From contig NZ_BKDJ01000007.1 in assembly GCF_008580665.1 (NCBI RefSeq), forward strand, positions 1 to 64,000: a stretch of 64,000 nt of DNA, in the 5' to 3' direction. Each line of letters begins with the position of its first letter. The stretch's first letter is position 1. The notes beneath the pieces were generated by a model that was given only the letters and a program-made list of their open reading frames with translations, was not told where the DNA came from and made no database searches. Both the position numbers and the translations under genes were made by a program. This DNA is from Zafaria cholistanensis (GTDB lineage Bacteria > Actinomycetota > Actinomycetes > Actinomycetales > Micrococcaceae). Below are positions 1 through 6,905 of the stretch, one piece after another.

Positions 1-633
1 CACGCCGCGTGCAATTACCAGCTCATCCTGGACAACCTGATGGATTTGACCCATGAGGAGTTCGTGCATTCTTCCTCGATCGGGCAGGAAGAGCTGAGCG
101 AGTCGGAATTCGAGACCACCCATGACGGGAACACCGTGACCGTCACCCGGTGGATGTTCAACATCGACGCCCCGCCGGTTTGGGCCAACTATCTCAAGGA
201 CCGTTTTCCCGACTACGCCGGTCCGGTGGATCGCTGGCAGATCATTCAGTGGCAATACCCTTCCACCATCCGGATCGACGTGGGCGTGGCCAAGGCCGGT
301 ACCGGCGCGTTCGAGGGTGACCGCAGCCAGGGCGTCAACGGCTACGTGATGAACACGATCACCCCGGAGACGGACCGCACCAGCCACTACTTCTGGGCGT
401 TCATGCGCAACTACCGGCTCAACGATGCGTCCATCACGCGGAAGACCACGCAGGGAGTGTCGGGAATTTTCGCCCAGGACGAGGCCATGCTCAAGGCCCA
501 GCAGGAGGCCATCGACGCGAACCCGGACCACGAGTTCTACAGCCTGAATATCGACGCCGGCGGCATGTGGGTGCGCCGGCTGATTGAGCGGATGCTGTTG
601 GCGGAGGATCGGTTGGCCGCGGCGGCACTGTAG
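1..633 (+). CDS. vanA: Vanillate O-demethylase oxygenase subunit, C-terminal part (5' truncated by window edge)
   Basis: The reading frame is open from base 1, and about 210 residues are visible. This is the catalytic half of a Rieske non-haem iron oxygenase that O-demethylates vanillate to protocatechuate. The sequence D-N-L-M-D-L-T-H-E-E-F-V-H near the left edge supplies the mononuclear iron ligands (His-x4-His plus acidic residues). It is followed by the VanA-like H-S-S-S-I-G stretch and the T-V-T-R-W segment. The N-terminal Rieske [2Fe-2S] domain lies outside the window, so whether the gene is complete cannot be judged. The reductase gene vanB is not in the window. The adjacent GntR regulator supports the assignment. 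Other LigX-like Rieske demethylases remain possible. Confidence 0.82.
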   Translation, partial: HAACNYQLILDNLMDLTHEEFVHSSSIGQEELSESEFETTHDGNTVTVTRWMFNIDAPPVWANYLKDRFPDYAGPVDRWQIIQWQYPSTIRIDVGVAKAGTGAFEGDRSQGVNGYVMNTITPETDRTSHYFWAFMRNYRLNDASITRKTTQGVSGIFAQDEAMLKAQQEAIDANPDHEFYSLNIDAGGMWVRRLIERMLLAEDRLAAAAL

Positions 634-689
634 GGTCGGCACACCGGCAGGGTCGGCACACCGGCAGGGTCGGTGCCGCGGTAGGGTCA
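632..689. repeat. 17-bp tandem repeat starting at the vanA stop codon
   Basis: Units AGGGTCGGCACACCGGC at 632-648 and 649-665 are identical. A diverged third copy lies at 666-682 and a partial fourth follows. The first unit begins on the second base of the vanA TAG stop. Confidence 0.8.
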
Positions 690-732
690 GGGGGCATCGG
701 CATCACCGCCATCGTGCAATAATGTCGACAAA

Positions 733-748
733 ATTGGTTGCCAACAAT
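733..748. promoter_or_regulatory. Candidate VanR operator
   Basis: ATTGGTTGCCAACAAT is an imperfect 16-bp palindrome (outer ATTG/CAAT, inner GTTG-C-CAAC), 43 bp upstream of the vanR start. GntR/FadR-type regulators bind short palindromes of this kind. A second small palindrome, TGTCGACA, lies just upstream at about 723-730. Autoregulation is inferred. Confidence 0.4.
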
Positions 749-790
749 CAGCGCCAACATTCAGCGCTGACATTCAGCGGAGGAGCAATC

Positions 791-1459
791 GTGACAGCGG
801 AAAGCCTCACGGCCACCCAGACGGTCGTTTCCAGGCTCCGGGACGCGATTTCGCGCGGAGACCTGGCTCCCAACCAGAGGCTCATCGAGCAGGACATCTG
901 CATGGCGTATGAGGCGAGCCGGGCAACGGTACGGGCCGCCCTGGCTGAGTTGGCGACCGAAGGACTGGTGGAGCGGATCCAGAACCGCGGTGCGCGGGTA
1001 CGCTCTGTCCCGGTGTCCGAGGCCATCGAAATCCTCGAGGTCCGCGCGGCGCTTGAAGCTATGTGCGCGGCCCAAGCTGCCGCCCGGCTGAAGGACGAGG
1101 ACCGGCGAATGCTCCAGTCTTTGGGCGGGAGCATGCGCCAAGCCATCGACGCGGGGGATCTGTACCGTTATGCGGAGCTTAACAACCGCCTGCATGAAGC
1201 TGTTTTGAATATCAGCGGGCACGGCACGGCTGCCGCGGTGATCCACCGGCTCAAGGGCCAGGCGGTCCGCCATCAGTTTCGGCTCAACCTGCGTTCGGGC
1301 GGCCCCGCAGGATCGCTGGCTGAACACCTGGAAATTATCGATGCCATTTGCGGCGGTGACGCCGCCGCTGCCGAGGACGCCATGAAGCGGCATCTTCTCA
1401 ACGTGTGCGACGCGCTCCGGGAGCGCGGCGTGGAAGGGCATGCCGCCAGCGAAGCGTAG
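791..1459 (+). CDS. vanR: GntR-family (FadR/FCD type) regulator, probably VanR
   Basis: The protein is a 222-residue transcription factor. An N-terminal winged helix (residues about 8-75, with S-R-A-T-V-R-A-A-L and E-G-L-V-E-R) is followed by an all-helical FCD ligand domain carrying the metal/ligand histidines (N-R-L-H-E-A and L-A-E-H-L-E-I-I). I chose GTG 791 because GCGGAGGAGC sits 5-12 bases upstream. The frame is open further upstream but has no ribosome site there. Its position just after the vanillate demethylase gene suggests control of vanillate catabolism. The effector is not readable from sequence. Confidence 0.75.
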   Translation: MTAESLTATQTVVSRLRDAISRGDLAPNQRLIEQDICMAYEASRATVRAALAELATEGLVERIQNRGARVRSVPVSEAIEILEVRAALEAMCAAQAAARLKDEDRRMLQSLGGSMRQAIDAGDLYRYAELNNRLHEAVLNISGHGTAAAVIHRLKGQAVRHQFRLNLRSGGPAGSLAEHLEIIDAICGGDAAAAEDAMKRHLLNVCDALRERGVEGHAASEA

Positions 1460-1540
1460 CGCCCTGCTCCCGGGGCCTTCTGGGGGCCAGGGCCGTGCGT
1501 TGTCCCCGGCCCTGCGTTGTCCCCGCCCTGGAGACGGGCG

Positions 1541-1571
1541 AAGGCCCCAGCTGGGGGGAAGCTGGGGCCTT
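1541..1571. terminator. Hairpin terminator after vanR
   Basis: A perfect 12-bp stem (AAGGCCCCAGCT / AGCTGGGGCCTT) encloses a G-rich 7-base loop. It lies between converging vanR and csp and could work in both directions. On the minus strand the loop reads TCCCCCC. Confidence 0.75.
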
Positions 1572-1650
1572 CTTCATCACTCGCACCTTTTGAGGTGCTT
1601 CCAACATTAGGGAGCCAGCCTGCAAAATCCCTGTGTGGAACGTGGGAATT
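1541..1650 (-). ncRNA. Candidate small RNA / conserved intergenic element, copy 1
   Basis: This stretch is clearly related to 19424-19531. Both have a terminator hairpin with a C-run loop (read on the minus strand), then TCATCACTCGCACC, a small hairpin (here GCACCT-TTTG-AGGTGC, 1583-1598), and a run containing AGCCAGCC or GCCAGCCACC. In both stems, sequence differences keep pairing. Read on the minus strand, the conserved sequence precedes the terminator, as in a small RNA or a processed csp 3'UTR. I see no clear promoter of its own. No known family is assigned. Confidence 0.4.
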
Positions 1651-1670
1651 TGCCCGGCTCTGATGCCCGG

Positions 1671-1874
1671 CTAGAGCGGGCGGATGTTCTCTGCCTGAAG
1701 GCCCTTGTTGCCCTGCACGACGTCGAATTCGACCTTCTGGCCCTCGTCGAGGGACCGGTATCCGCTGGATGCGATCGCCGAGTAGTGCGCGAAGACGTCA
1801 TCGGAGCCGTCGTCGGGGGCGATGAATCCAAAGCCCTTTTCGGAGTTGAACCACTTCACTGTTCCAGTTGCCAC
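1671..1874 (-). CDS. Cold-shock protein (CspA family)
   Basis: This is a 67-residue single cold-shock domain protein, an RNA chaperone that binds single-stranded nucleic acid. RNP1 (K-G-F-G-F-I) and RNP2 (V-F-A-H-Y) are intact, and the protein begins [10 protein letters not shown] as in most actinobacterial Csps. I prefer GTG 1874, which has AAGGG 7 bases upstream. An in-frame TTG at 1880 would add two residues. The gene is monocistronic and converges on vanR, with the hairpin at 1541 between them. Confidence 0.92.
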   Translation of the reverse strand: MATGTVKWFNSEKGFGFIAPDDGSDDVFAHYSAIASSGYRSLDEGQKVEFDVVQGNKGLQAENIRPL

Positions 1875-1987
1875 TTGCAAGCCCTTCGGTATTCATGATC
1901 GCCCAGACGGGACACCTCCAGACTATGGGCGCTGACTAGGCGGGTGCAAGGAAAATTAGTCCGGCCTGCCGCGGATGACGTCCGGCG

Positions 1988-2025
1988 CGGACGGTCCGCG
2001 GGCCAGATGGCCGGCGGACCGTCCG
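1988..2025. terminator. Terminator after the BCCT transporter gene
   Basis: A 12-bp stem (CGGACGGTCCGC / GCGGACCGTCCG) has a further partly paired inner segment. It lies just downstream of the minus-strand transporter stop. Confidence 0.65.
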
Positions 2026-2049
2026 GTGTGCGCACTACGGGGGCTGCCG

Positions 2050-3669
2050 CTATGATCCGCTTTCCTCGCGTTCCGCCCGCCCTTGTGCCGCCGGCAGCTC
2101 GGCCAGCTTCGCGTGGCGCAGGAGCTTGAACTCCGGGTCCTGCCGCATTTCCTTGACCAGGGAGATCCCCAGCAGCGCCACGATCAGCGTGAAGGGAAGG
2201 GCTGAGAGCATGGCGGCCTGCTGGAGGGCCGCCAGCCCCCCGACCACCAGGAGCAGGACGGCGCAGGTGCCGGTGAGCACGCCCCAGAGGGTCAGGACCG
2301 GCCTGCTGGGGGTCAGGCTCCCCTTGGAGGAGAGCATGCTCAGCACGTAGGTGTTGGCGTCGGCTCCGGAGATGAAGAACAGGGCCACCAGGACAACCGT
2401 GACGACGGCGGTGACCTGCGCCAGCGGAAGCTGCTCCAGCATGGCGAAGAAAGCGGAGTTGACGTTCGCCGTCGTCGCCTCGCCGATGCCGGCGCCATCC
2501 ATGTCCATCTTGATGGCCGTGCCGCCGAAGATGGTGAACCAGGCGAAGAAGACCAGGCTGGGCACGCCCAGGACGCCGGCGACGAACTGGCGCAGGGTGC
2601 GTCCCTTGGAGATCTTGGCCAGGAACACCCCCACGAAGGCCCCCCAGCTCAGCCACCAGGCCATCATGAAGTACGTCCACCACTGCATCCACTGCAGGTC
2701 GTCCGCGGTGGAAGGGGTGATGAGGCTGGTGGCGAAGAATTCGTTGGCGTACTGGCCGACGGAGCGGAAGAACAGGTTGGAGACGAAGCTGGTGGGACCG
2801 GCGAGGAAGACGTAGATCGCCAGGACCACCGAAAGGCCCATGGTGATTTCGCTGATGTACCGGATGCCGCGGTGGACCCCGGACAGGGCGGAGAGGGTGA
2901 ACAGGACCGTGATCACCGCGATGATGACGATCTGTACCGGCAGGCCCACGGGAAGTCCGAAGACCCGGCTCATGCCCTCGTTGATCTGCGAGGCTCCCAG
3001 CCCCAGGGAAGTGGTGGTGCCAAAAAGGGTGGCAATGATGGCGAAGACGTCGATCGCCTTGCCGAACCACCCGTCCACGAGCCTGCCCAGGACTGGCCGG
3101 AGCATGGGGGAGACCAGGCCGGGACGGTTCTTGCGGTGGGTGGAGTAGCCGATGGCCAGCCCGAAGACCCCGAACACGGCCCAGGCGTGTGGTCCCCAGT
3201 CGAAGTAGCTGAACTGGAGGGCGCGCACGGCCGCCTGCATGGTCTCCGGCTCGGCCAGGGCGTGCGGCGGGGCCAGGAAGTGGGAAACAGGTTCGGCCAC
3301 GCCGTAGCTGATCAGGCCGATGCCCATCACTGCCGAGAGGATCATGGCCAGCCAGGCGCGGGTGCTGTATTCGGGCCGGCTGGTGTTGGAGCCGAGCCGG
3401 ATGTCCCCGTACCGGCTGAGGGAGAGGTAGACCAGCAGGCCGATGCACAGCAGCGGGACCACGAGGTAGCTCCAGCCCATGGATCCGGCGACCCGGTTCA
3501 TGGTGGTGGTCATGGTATCGCCGAGGCTGGTCGGGGAAACCGCCGCCCAGAGGACGAAGACGGCGATCAGGCCCACCGACACCGCCAGCACCGCCCCGGG
3601 GCGGTTCGGGGAGGATGGCCTCTTCGGGGTGGTGCGGGGCAGGACGGGCGGGTCGATTTGTTGGACCAC
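2050..3669 (-). CDS. BCCT-family betaine/choline/carnitine-type transporter
   Basis: This 539-residue protein has about 12 hydrophobic segments and is typical of sodium- or proton-coupled betaine-choline-carnitine transporters. The aromatic segment W-W-T-Y-F-M-M-A-W-W-L-S-W-G is the conserved BCCT Trp box in TM8. G-A-S-Q-I-N-E-G and S-G-A-D-A-N-T-Y are also family features. The GTG start (3669) has CCGGAG 8 bases upstream. It lies 54 bp behind the flavin reductase fusion on the same strand, so the two are probably co-transcribed. Trigonelline is a quaternary-ammonium carboxylate (a betaine), so a BCCT importer would fit a trigonelline cluster. The substrate is inferred from context only. Confidence 0.88.
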   Translation of the reverse strand: MVQQIDPPVLPRTTPKRPSSPNRPGAVLAVSVGLIAVFVLWAAVSPTSLGDTMTTTMNRVAGSMGWSYLVVPLLCIGLLVYLSLSRYGDIRLGSNTSRPEYSTRAWLAMILSAVMGIGLISYGVAEPVSHFLAPPHALAEPETMQAAVRALQFSYFDWGPHAWAVFGVFGLAIGYSTHRKNRPGLVSPMLRPVLGRLVDGWFGKAIDVFAIIATLFGTTTSLGLGASQINEGMSRVFGLPVGLPVQIVIIAVITVLFTLSALSGVHRGIRYISEITMGLSVVLAIYVFLAGPTSFVSNLFFRSVGQYANEFFATSLITPSTADDLQWMQWWTYFMMAWWLSWGAFVGVFLAKISKGRTLRQFVAGVLGVPSLVFFAWFTIFGGTAIKMDMDGAGIGEATTANVNSAFFAMLEQLPLAQVTAVVTVVLVALFFISGADANTYVLSMLSSKGSLTPSRPVLTLWGVLTGTCAVLLLVVGGLAALQQAAMLSALPFTLIVALLGISLVKEMRQDPEFKLLRHAKLAELPAAQGRAEREESGS

Positions 3670-3723
3670 GGTGTTCTCCGGTTCTTGTCGTCGAAAGGGC
3701 CGGCAGGCCCTTTCGAGCAGGCG

Positions 3724-4668
3724 TCACAGCTGGATGAGGTCGTCGCTGTCGTAGAAGCGGCCGGCTTTGTAGACGATCGGGCTGGCCTCGGTGACTTCCG
3801 CGTGGCGCACGCGGCAGATGAAGACGGTGTGCGTCTTGGCTTGGAAGCGTTCGCGGATCTCGGCTTCCAGCGACGCCGGCGAGCCGTCGATGAGCGGGCT
3901 GCCGTGGGGCCCCGCGTGCCAGTCGACCTGCGCGAACTTGTCAGCGGCTTTGGAGGCGAACGTCGCCACGGTCTCGCGCTGCCCGGTGCCGAGGATGTTA
4001 ATCCCCAAGTGGGTGGCCGAGAACAGGGCGGGGTAGGTGGAAGAGGTCTTCTGGATGCAGACCATCACCAGGGGCGGCTCCAGCGAGACGGAGGCGTAGG
4101 AGTTGACCGCCAGGCCCTTGGGTTCGCCGTCGGACTGCGTGGTCACCACCGTCACCCCGGTGATGAACTGGCGGTTGAAGGTCTTCATCACCTGGGGGTC
4201 CGGCTCGCCGGACAGGTCGTCCACGACGACCTCGCCCGGCTGCTCCAGGGCATCGCTGAGGTGGCGGACCCCGAGGCTGTGCAGCAGTTCGGAGCCGTCC
4301 CAGGTCACCTCCTCGCGGTCGATGCGACCGTCCACCAGCGACAGGTGGTTACAGCCGCGGGTCTGGACCCGGCGCTGGGTGGCCGGCACGCCCAGATAGG
4401 GCTCGGTGTGGGTTCCGGTACTCGTCCAGAAGACGGCTGCGGTGTCCCCCTGGACCACCACCGAATCGATCGTCGTGGTCAGGTCGGGGAAGCCGGCCCG
4501 CACGGCGAGGATCTCCTCCTGCAGCTGCTCCAGCGTGCTGCTCTGCCCGCTGGCCCGGCTGACCCGGCTGTAGCCGGGAGTGACGACGTCGGCGAGGGCG
4601 GCCACGTCCCCGCAATCCCACGCGCTGTGCCAAATGGACGTAAGACTTTTTTCCAGTTGCTGTTGCAT
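3724..4668 (-). CDS. SnoaL-like domain fused to a flavin reductase (candidate TgnA-type reductase component)
   Basis: The protein is 314 residues with two domains. Residues about 5-130 resemble the SnoaL/ester-cyclase fold (W-H-S-A-W, Y-S-R-V, G-D-T-A-A-V-F-W). Residues about 160-310 form a flavin reductase-like FMN-binding split barrel (F-I-T-G-V-T-V-V-T-T, G-L-A-V-N-S-Y-A-S-V-S-L-E-P-P-L-V, and a C-terminal H-T-V-F-I-C-R-V). The reductase half probably supplies reduced flavin to the luciferase-like oxygenase encoded at 9430. The role of the SnoaL half is unknown. It is divergent from the GntR gene and upstream of the BCCT gene. By context it may be the reductase of a trigonelline-type monooxygenase. 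Confidence 0.82.
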   Translation of the reverse strand: MQQQLEKSLTSIWHSAWDCGDVAALADVVTPGYSRVSRASGQSSTLEQLQEEILAVRAGFPDLTTTIDSVVVQGDTAAVFWTSTGTHTEPYLGVPATQRRVQTRGCNHLSLVDGRIDREEVTWDGSELLHSLGVRHLSDALEQPGEVVVDDLSGEPDPQVMKTFNRQFITGVTVVTTQSDGEPKGLAVNSYASVSLEPPLVMVCIQKTSSTYPALFSATHLGINILGTGQRETVATFASKAADKFAQVDWHAGPHGSPLIDGSPASLEAEIRERFQAKTHTVFICRVRHAEVTEASPIVYKAGRFYDSDDLIQL

Positions 4669-4772
4669 GGCACAACAACGTAATGCCCATCACACCGTCT
4701 GGTCAATCTCCTGCGCAGACTTTCCTGCTTCCTCGGAATTAAGCGGTTTTTTCCGGCCCCGCCGGATGCGCC

Positions 4773-4812
4773 TTGACGCATGCCCAAGGCCGCACCTACG
4801 GTTTGATGTATG
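4773..4812 (+). promoter_or_regulatory. Candidate promoter giving a leaderless GntR mRNA
   Basis: TTGACG (4773-4778), an 18-bp spacer and TACGGT (4797-4802) predict transcription starting close to the ATG at 4810. The ATG has no recognisable ribosome site in front of it, which fits leaderless translation, common in Actinobacteria. Confidence 0.45.
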
Positions 4813-5505
4813 CAAGAAACGATGGAGAACCTGACCGGGGACACCCACGGCTCCGAAGGGGCCCTTCTGGACCGGGTGCGTCACCTGGTCCTCAGCGGGC
4901 GCTTCCCGCCCGGGGCCCCGGTATCCGAGGTGCTCCTGGCGCAGGAGTTCGAGGTCAGCCGCACCCCCATCCGGGAAACGCTCAAGCAGTTGCAGCACGA
5001 GGGGCTGGTGGAGATCCGCCCCAAGGTGGGCACCTTCGTCCGCGAACCCACCCGCCGGGAGATCGTGGAGCTGTTCCAGCTCAAGGAATGCCTGGAGGGG
5101 ATGGCGGCCGGCCTGCTGGCCCGGCGCGGACCGGTGCCGGAGCTGGAAATCCTGGAACGCAACGTCGAGGAGTCGGACAAGGCGGCGGCCAGCCAGGACG
5201 CGGCCCGGTACGCCGAGTTGGTCCACGAGTTCCACCGCACGCTCATCCTCGGGGCCGACAACAGCAAGCTGGTGGAGCACTACGACCGGCTGATGAACCA
5301 GCTTGCCTACCACCGGCTGGTCCTGCGCACCGCCGAACACCCGGGACGGATCACCACGTCCACCGGGGAGCACCGGGCGGTGCTGGCCATGATCCGTGCC
5401 AAGGACCATTTCGGGGCCGAGGCGGCCATGCGCAACCACGTCTATGCCTCGTCCCGCGAACTGCTCACCGACGCCCGGACGGCGGCGGAGCACACGCTTT
5501 CCTGA
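4810..5505 (+). CDS. GntR-family (FCD) regulator of the adjacent catabolic cluster
   Basis: This 231-residue FadR-subfamily regulator has a winged helix at residues about 15-80 (F-E-V-S-R-T-P-I-R-E-T-L and E-G-L-V-E-I). It is followed by an FCD domain with ligand/metal histidines (E-F-H-R-T-L and S-T-G-E-H-R-A-V-L). It lies between the reductase/transporter pair and the long plus-strand catabolic operon, so it probably controls both. The only nearby ATGs are 4810 and 4822, and 4810 is chosen because it coincides with the predicted transcription start. The effector may be the pathway substrate or an intermediate, which is inference. Confidence 0.85.
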   Translation: MQETMENLTGDTHGSEGALLDRVRHLVLSGRFPPGAPVSEVLLAQEFEVSRTPIRETLKQLQHEGLVEIRPKVGTFVREPTRREIVELFQLKECLEGMAAGLLARRGPVPELEILERNVEESDKAAASQDAARYAELVHEFHRTLILGADNSKLVEHYDRLMNQLAYHRLVLRTAEHPGRITTSTGEHRAVLAMIRAKDHFGAEAAMRNHVYASSRELLTDARTAAEHTLS

Positions 5506-5556
5506 AACTTTCCAGACCCACGGATGCCGGCCCCGCCCGGCGCGAAAGGAACACCC

Positions 5557-5649
5557 ATGCGCTTTTCGATCGTCCCTGACCCCGGCGCCTTCGGGGACCC
5601 GGCCAGCCCGGAACTGCCCTCCGAGAAAGTGATGGCGCACTGTGCCTAG
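5557..5649 (+). CDS. Small ORF (30 aa) ahead of the AA_synth genes
   Basis: ATG 5557 has AAAGGA five bases upstream and runs to TAG 5647-5649, encoding M-R-F-S-I-V-P-D-P-G and twenty further residues. It overlaps the GTG start of the next gene by 8 bp. Its first codons (ATGCGCTTTTC) are identical to the start of the luciferase-like gene at 9430. It could be a leader peptide, a coupling ORF, or the stump of a second monooxygenase gene removed by deletion. No function is assigned. Confidence 0.4.
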   Translation: MRFSIVPDPGAFGDPASPELPSEKVMAHCA

Positions 5650-6271
5650 CCCGAGTCCCTCACCCGAAGCGGGTTCCGCCGGCATCCGCAAGATCATCTA
5701 CTACCAGGAGGAGACCTTCCTGGAGAACGGGCAGGAACCGGCCGTTCCGGCCGTGCGCGCCGCCGCCGCGGCTGTCCTTGCCAACCCGTGGGCCGGAAGC
5801 GGTCCCTCGGCCGACCTGGCCGCCGGTTCCGCAGGCGTGGCGCCGCAACTGGCCCGCGTGCTGAGCGACCGCCTGATCGGGGGCCTCGGGGGAGCGGAGA
5901 GCATCGAGGCTTTCGGCAAGGCCGCCATCGTTGGCACCGCCGGGGAGATCGAGCACGGCGCCGCGCTGATCCACACCCCGTACTTCGGGAACCTGGTCCG
6001 CGAATTCCTCGAGGGCAGCTCGATCCTGTGTTTCGCCGACGACCGCGCGGAGGCCGGCCAGCCGCTGGTCATCCCCATGTGGCACAAGACCGCGGCGGCC
6101 ACCCGCAGCCACTACCAGACCATCACCACCCGCATCGGCGACGGCCCCCGGGCGGACGAGATCGTCATCGCCGCGGCCGCTTCCACCGGCCCGCGTCCGC
6201 ACCCGCGGATCGGGGACCGCAGCACCGACCCCACCGTCACCTCAGCCGTCCTTGAAGGAGCAACCGCATGA
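5642..6271 (+). CDS. AA_synth (DUF1185) family protein, copy 1
   Basis: The protein has 209 residues. From about residue 17 it matches the AA_synth/DUF1185 family: I-R-K-I-I-Y-Y-Q-E-E-T, A-V-L-A-N-P-W-A-G, G-K-A-A-I-V-G, G-E-I-E-H-G-A-A-L-I-H-T and a D-E-I-V-I-A-A-A-A near the C-terminus. It is a paralogue of the next gene, with which it overlaps by ATGA. The family has solved structures but, to my knowledge, no firmly established reaction. Here it sits in a predicted ring-cleavage operon, so a role in a hydrolysis or isomerisation step is possible. The N-terminal 16 residues are Pro/Ser-rich and the start is uncertain. Confidence 0.75.
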   Translation: MPSPSPSPEAGSAGIRKIIYYQEETFLENGQEPAVPAVRAAAAAVLANPWAGSGPSADLAAGSAGVAPQLARVLSDRLIGGLGGAESIEAFGKAAIVGTAGEIEHGAALIHTPYFGNLVREFLEGSSILCFADDRAEAGQPLVIPMWHKTAAATRSHYQTITTRIGDGPRADEIVIAAAASTGPRPHPRIGDRSTDPTVTSAVLEGATA

Positions 6272-6822
6272 TCACCCCGCGCAAGATCTACACCATTGTC
6301 GAAGAAACCCTCCTGGAAGGTGGCCGGCCGGTCGAACCGGCGGCGCGTGTCGCCCTCGTAGCCGCCGTGATCCCCAACCCCTGGCACGGCCAGGGGTTCG
6401 TGGAGGACCTCAACCCCGGCATCGACGAGACGGCCTCCGCCATCGGCGAGCTCCTGGCCCCGCGCGTGGTCGAGGCGCTCGGCACCACCGTTGAGGCGTA
6501 CGGCAAGGCCGCCATCGTCGGACTCGAGGGGGAGATCGAGCACGGTTCGGCGCTGATCCACACCCTGAAGTTCGGCGACCACTTCCGCAAGGCAGCCTAC
6601 GCCACCACGCTGCTGCCGGCGGTGGAGAAGCGCGGGCCGGCCGGAATCGTCTTCGACATCCCGCTCAAGCACATCACCGACGCCACCATCCGCTCCCACC
6701 ACCAGAGCATCGAGGTCCGCCTCGCCGACGCCCCGCACCCCGGCGAGATCGTCATCGCGCTGGCCGCCGCGGCCCAGGGCCGCCCGCAGCAGCGCCTGGC
6801 CCCGCTGAGCACCGAACAGTGA
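6268..6822 (+). CDS. AA_synth (DUF1185) family protein, copy 2
   Basis: This 184-residue paralogue of the preceding gene has the same landmarks: K-I-Y-T-I-V-E-E-T, V-I-P-N-P-W-H-G, G-K-A-A-I-V-G, G-E-I-E-H-G-S-A-L-I-H-T and E-I-V-I-A-L-A-A-A. It starts with ATG overlapping the upstream TGA (ATGA). The two copies are diverged enough to be long-standing partners, so a heteromer or sequential enzymes are plausible. Its own stop overlaps a GTG start for the next gene, inside a tandem repeat. Confidence 0.78.
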   Translation: MITPRKIYTIVEETLLEGGRPVEPAARVALVAAVIPNPWHGQGFVEDLNPGIDETASAIGELLAPRVVEALGTTVEAYGKAAIVGLEGEIEHGSALIHTLKFGDHFRKAAYATTLLPAVEKRGPAGIVFDIPLKHITDATIRSHHQSIEVRLADAPHPGEIVIALAAAAQGRPQQRLAPLSTEQ

Positions 6823-6905
6823 TTGACCGGGCAGTGATCAACCAGGCACTGACCAACCAGACACTGACCAACCAGGCAGCGACCCACGAAGCAGTGACCA
6901 ACGAA
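6816..6905. repeat. Six 15-bp tandem copies across a stop/start junction
   Basis: Units run in register at 6816, 6831, 6846, 6861, 6876 and 6891, with consensus near GCAGTGACCAACCAG. The first unit contains the stop of the AA_synth copy 2 gene and the GTG start of the hydrolase. Later units encode A-L-T-N-Q-like pentapeptides. Several copies carry an in-frame GTG that could also start translation. Confidence 0.88.

Noticed and set aside
1541-1571. Match to the actinobacterial 6C RNA family
   Set aside because: 6C RNAs have two C-rich hairpin loops. Here only the terminator loop carries a C-run, so it is reported as an unassigned element.
2872-4683. A 603-codon plus-strand frame opposite the BCCT and reductase genes
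   Set aside because: It is complementary to two clear genes and has no recognisable motif.
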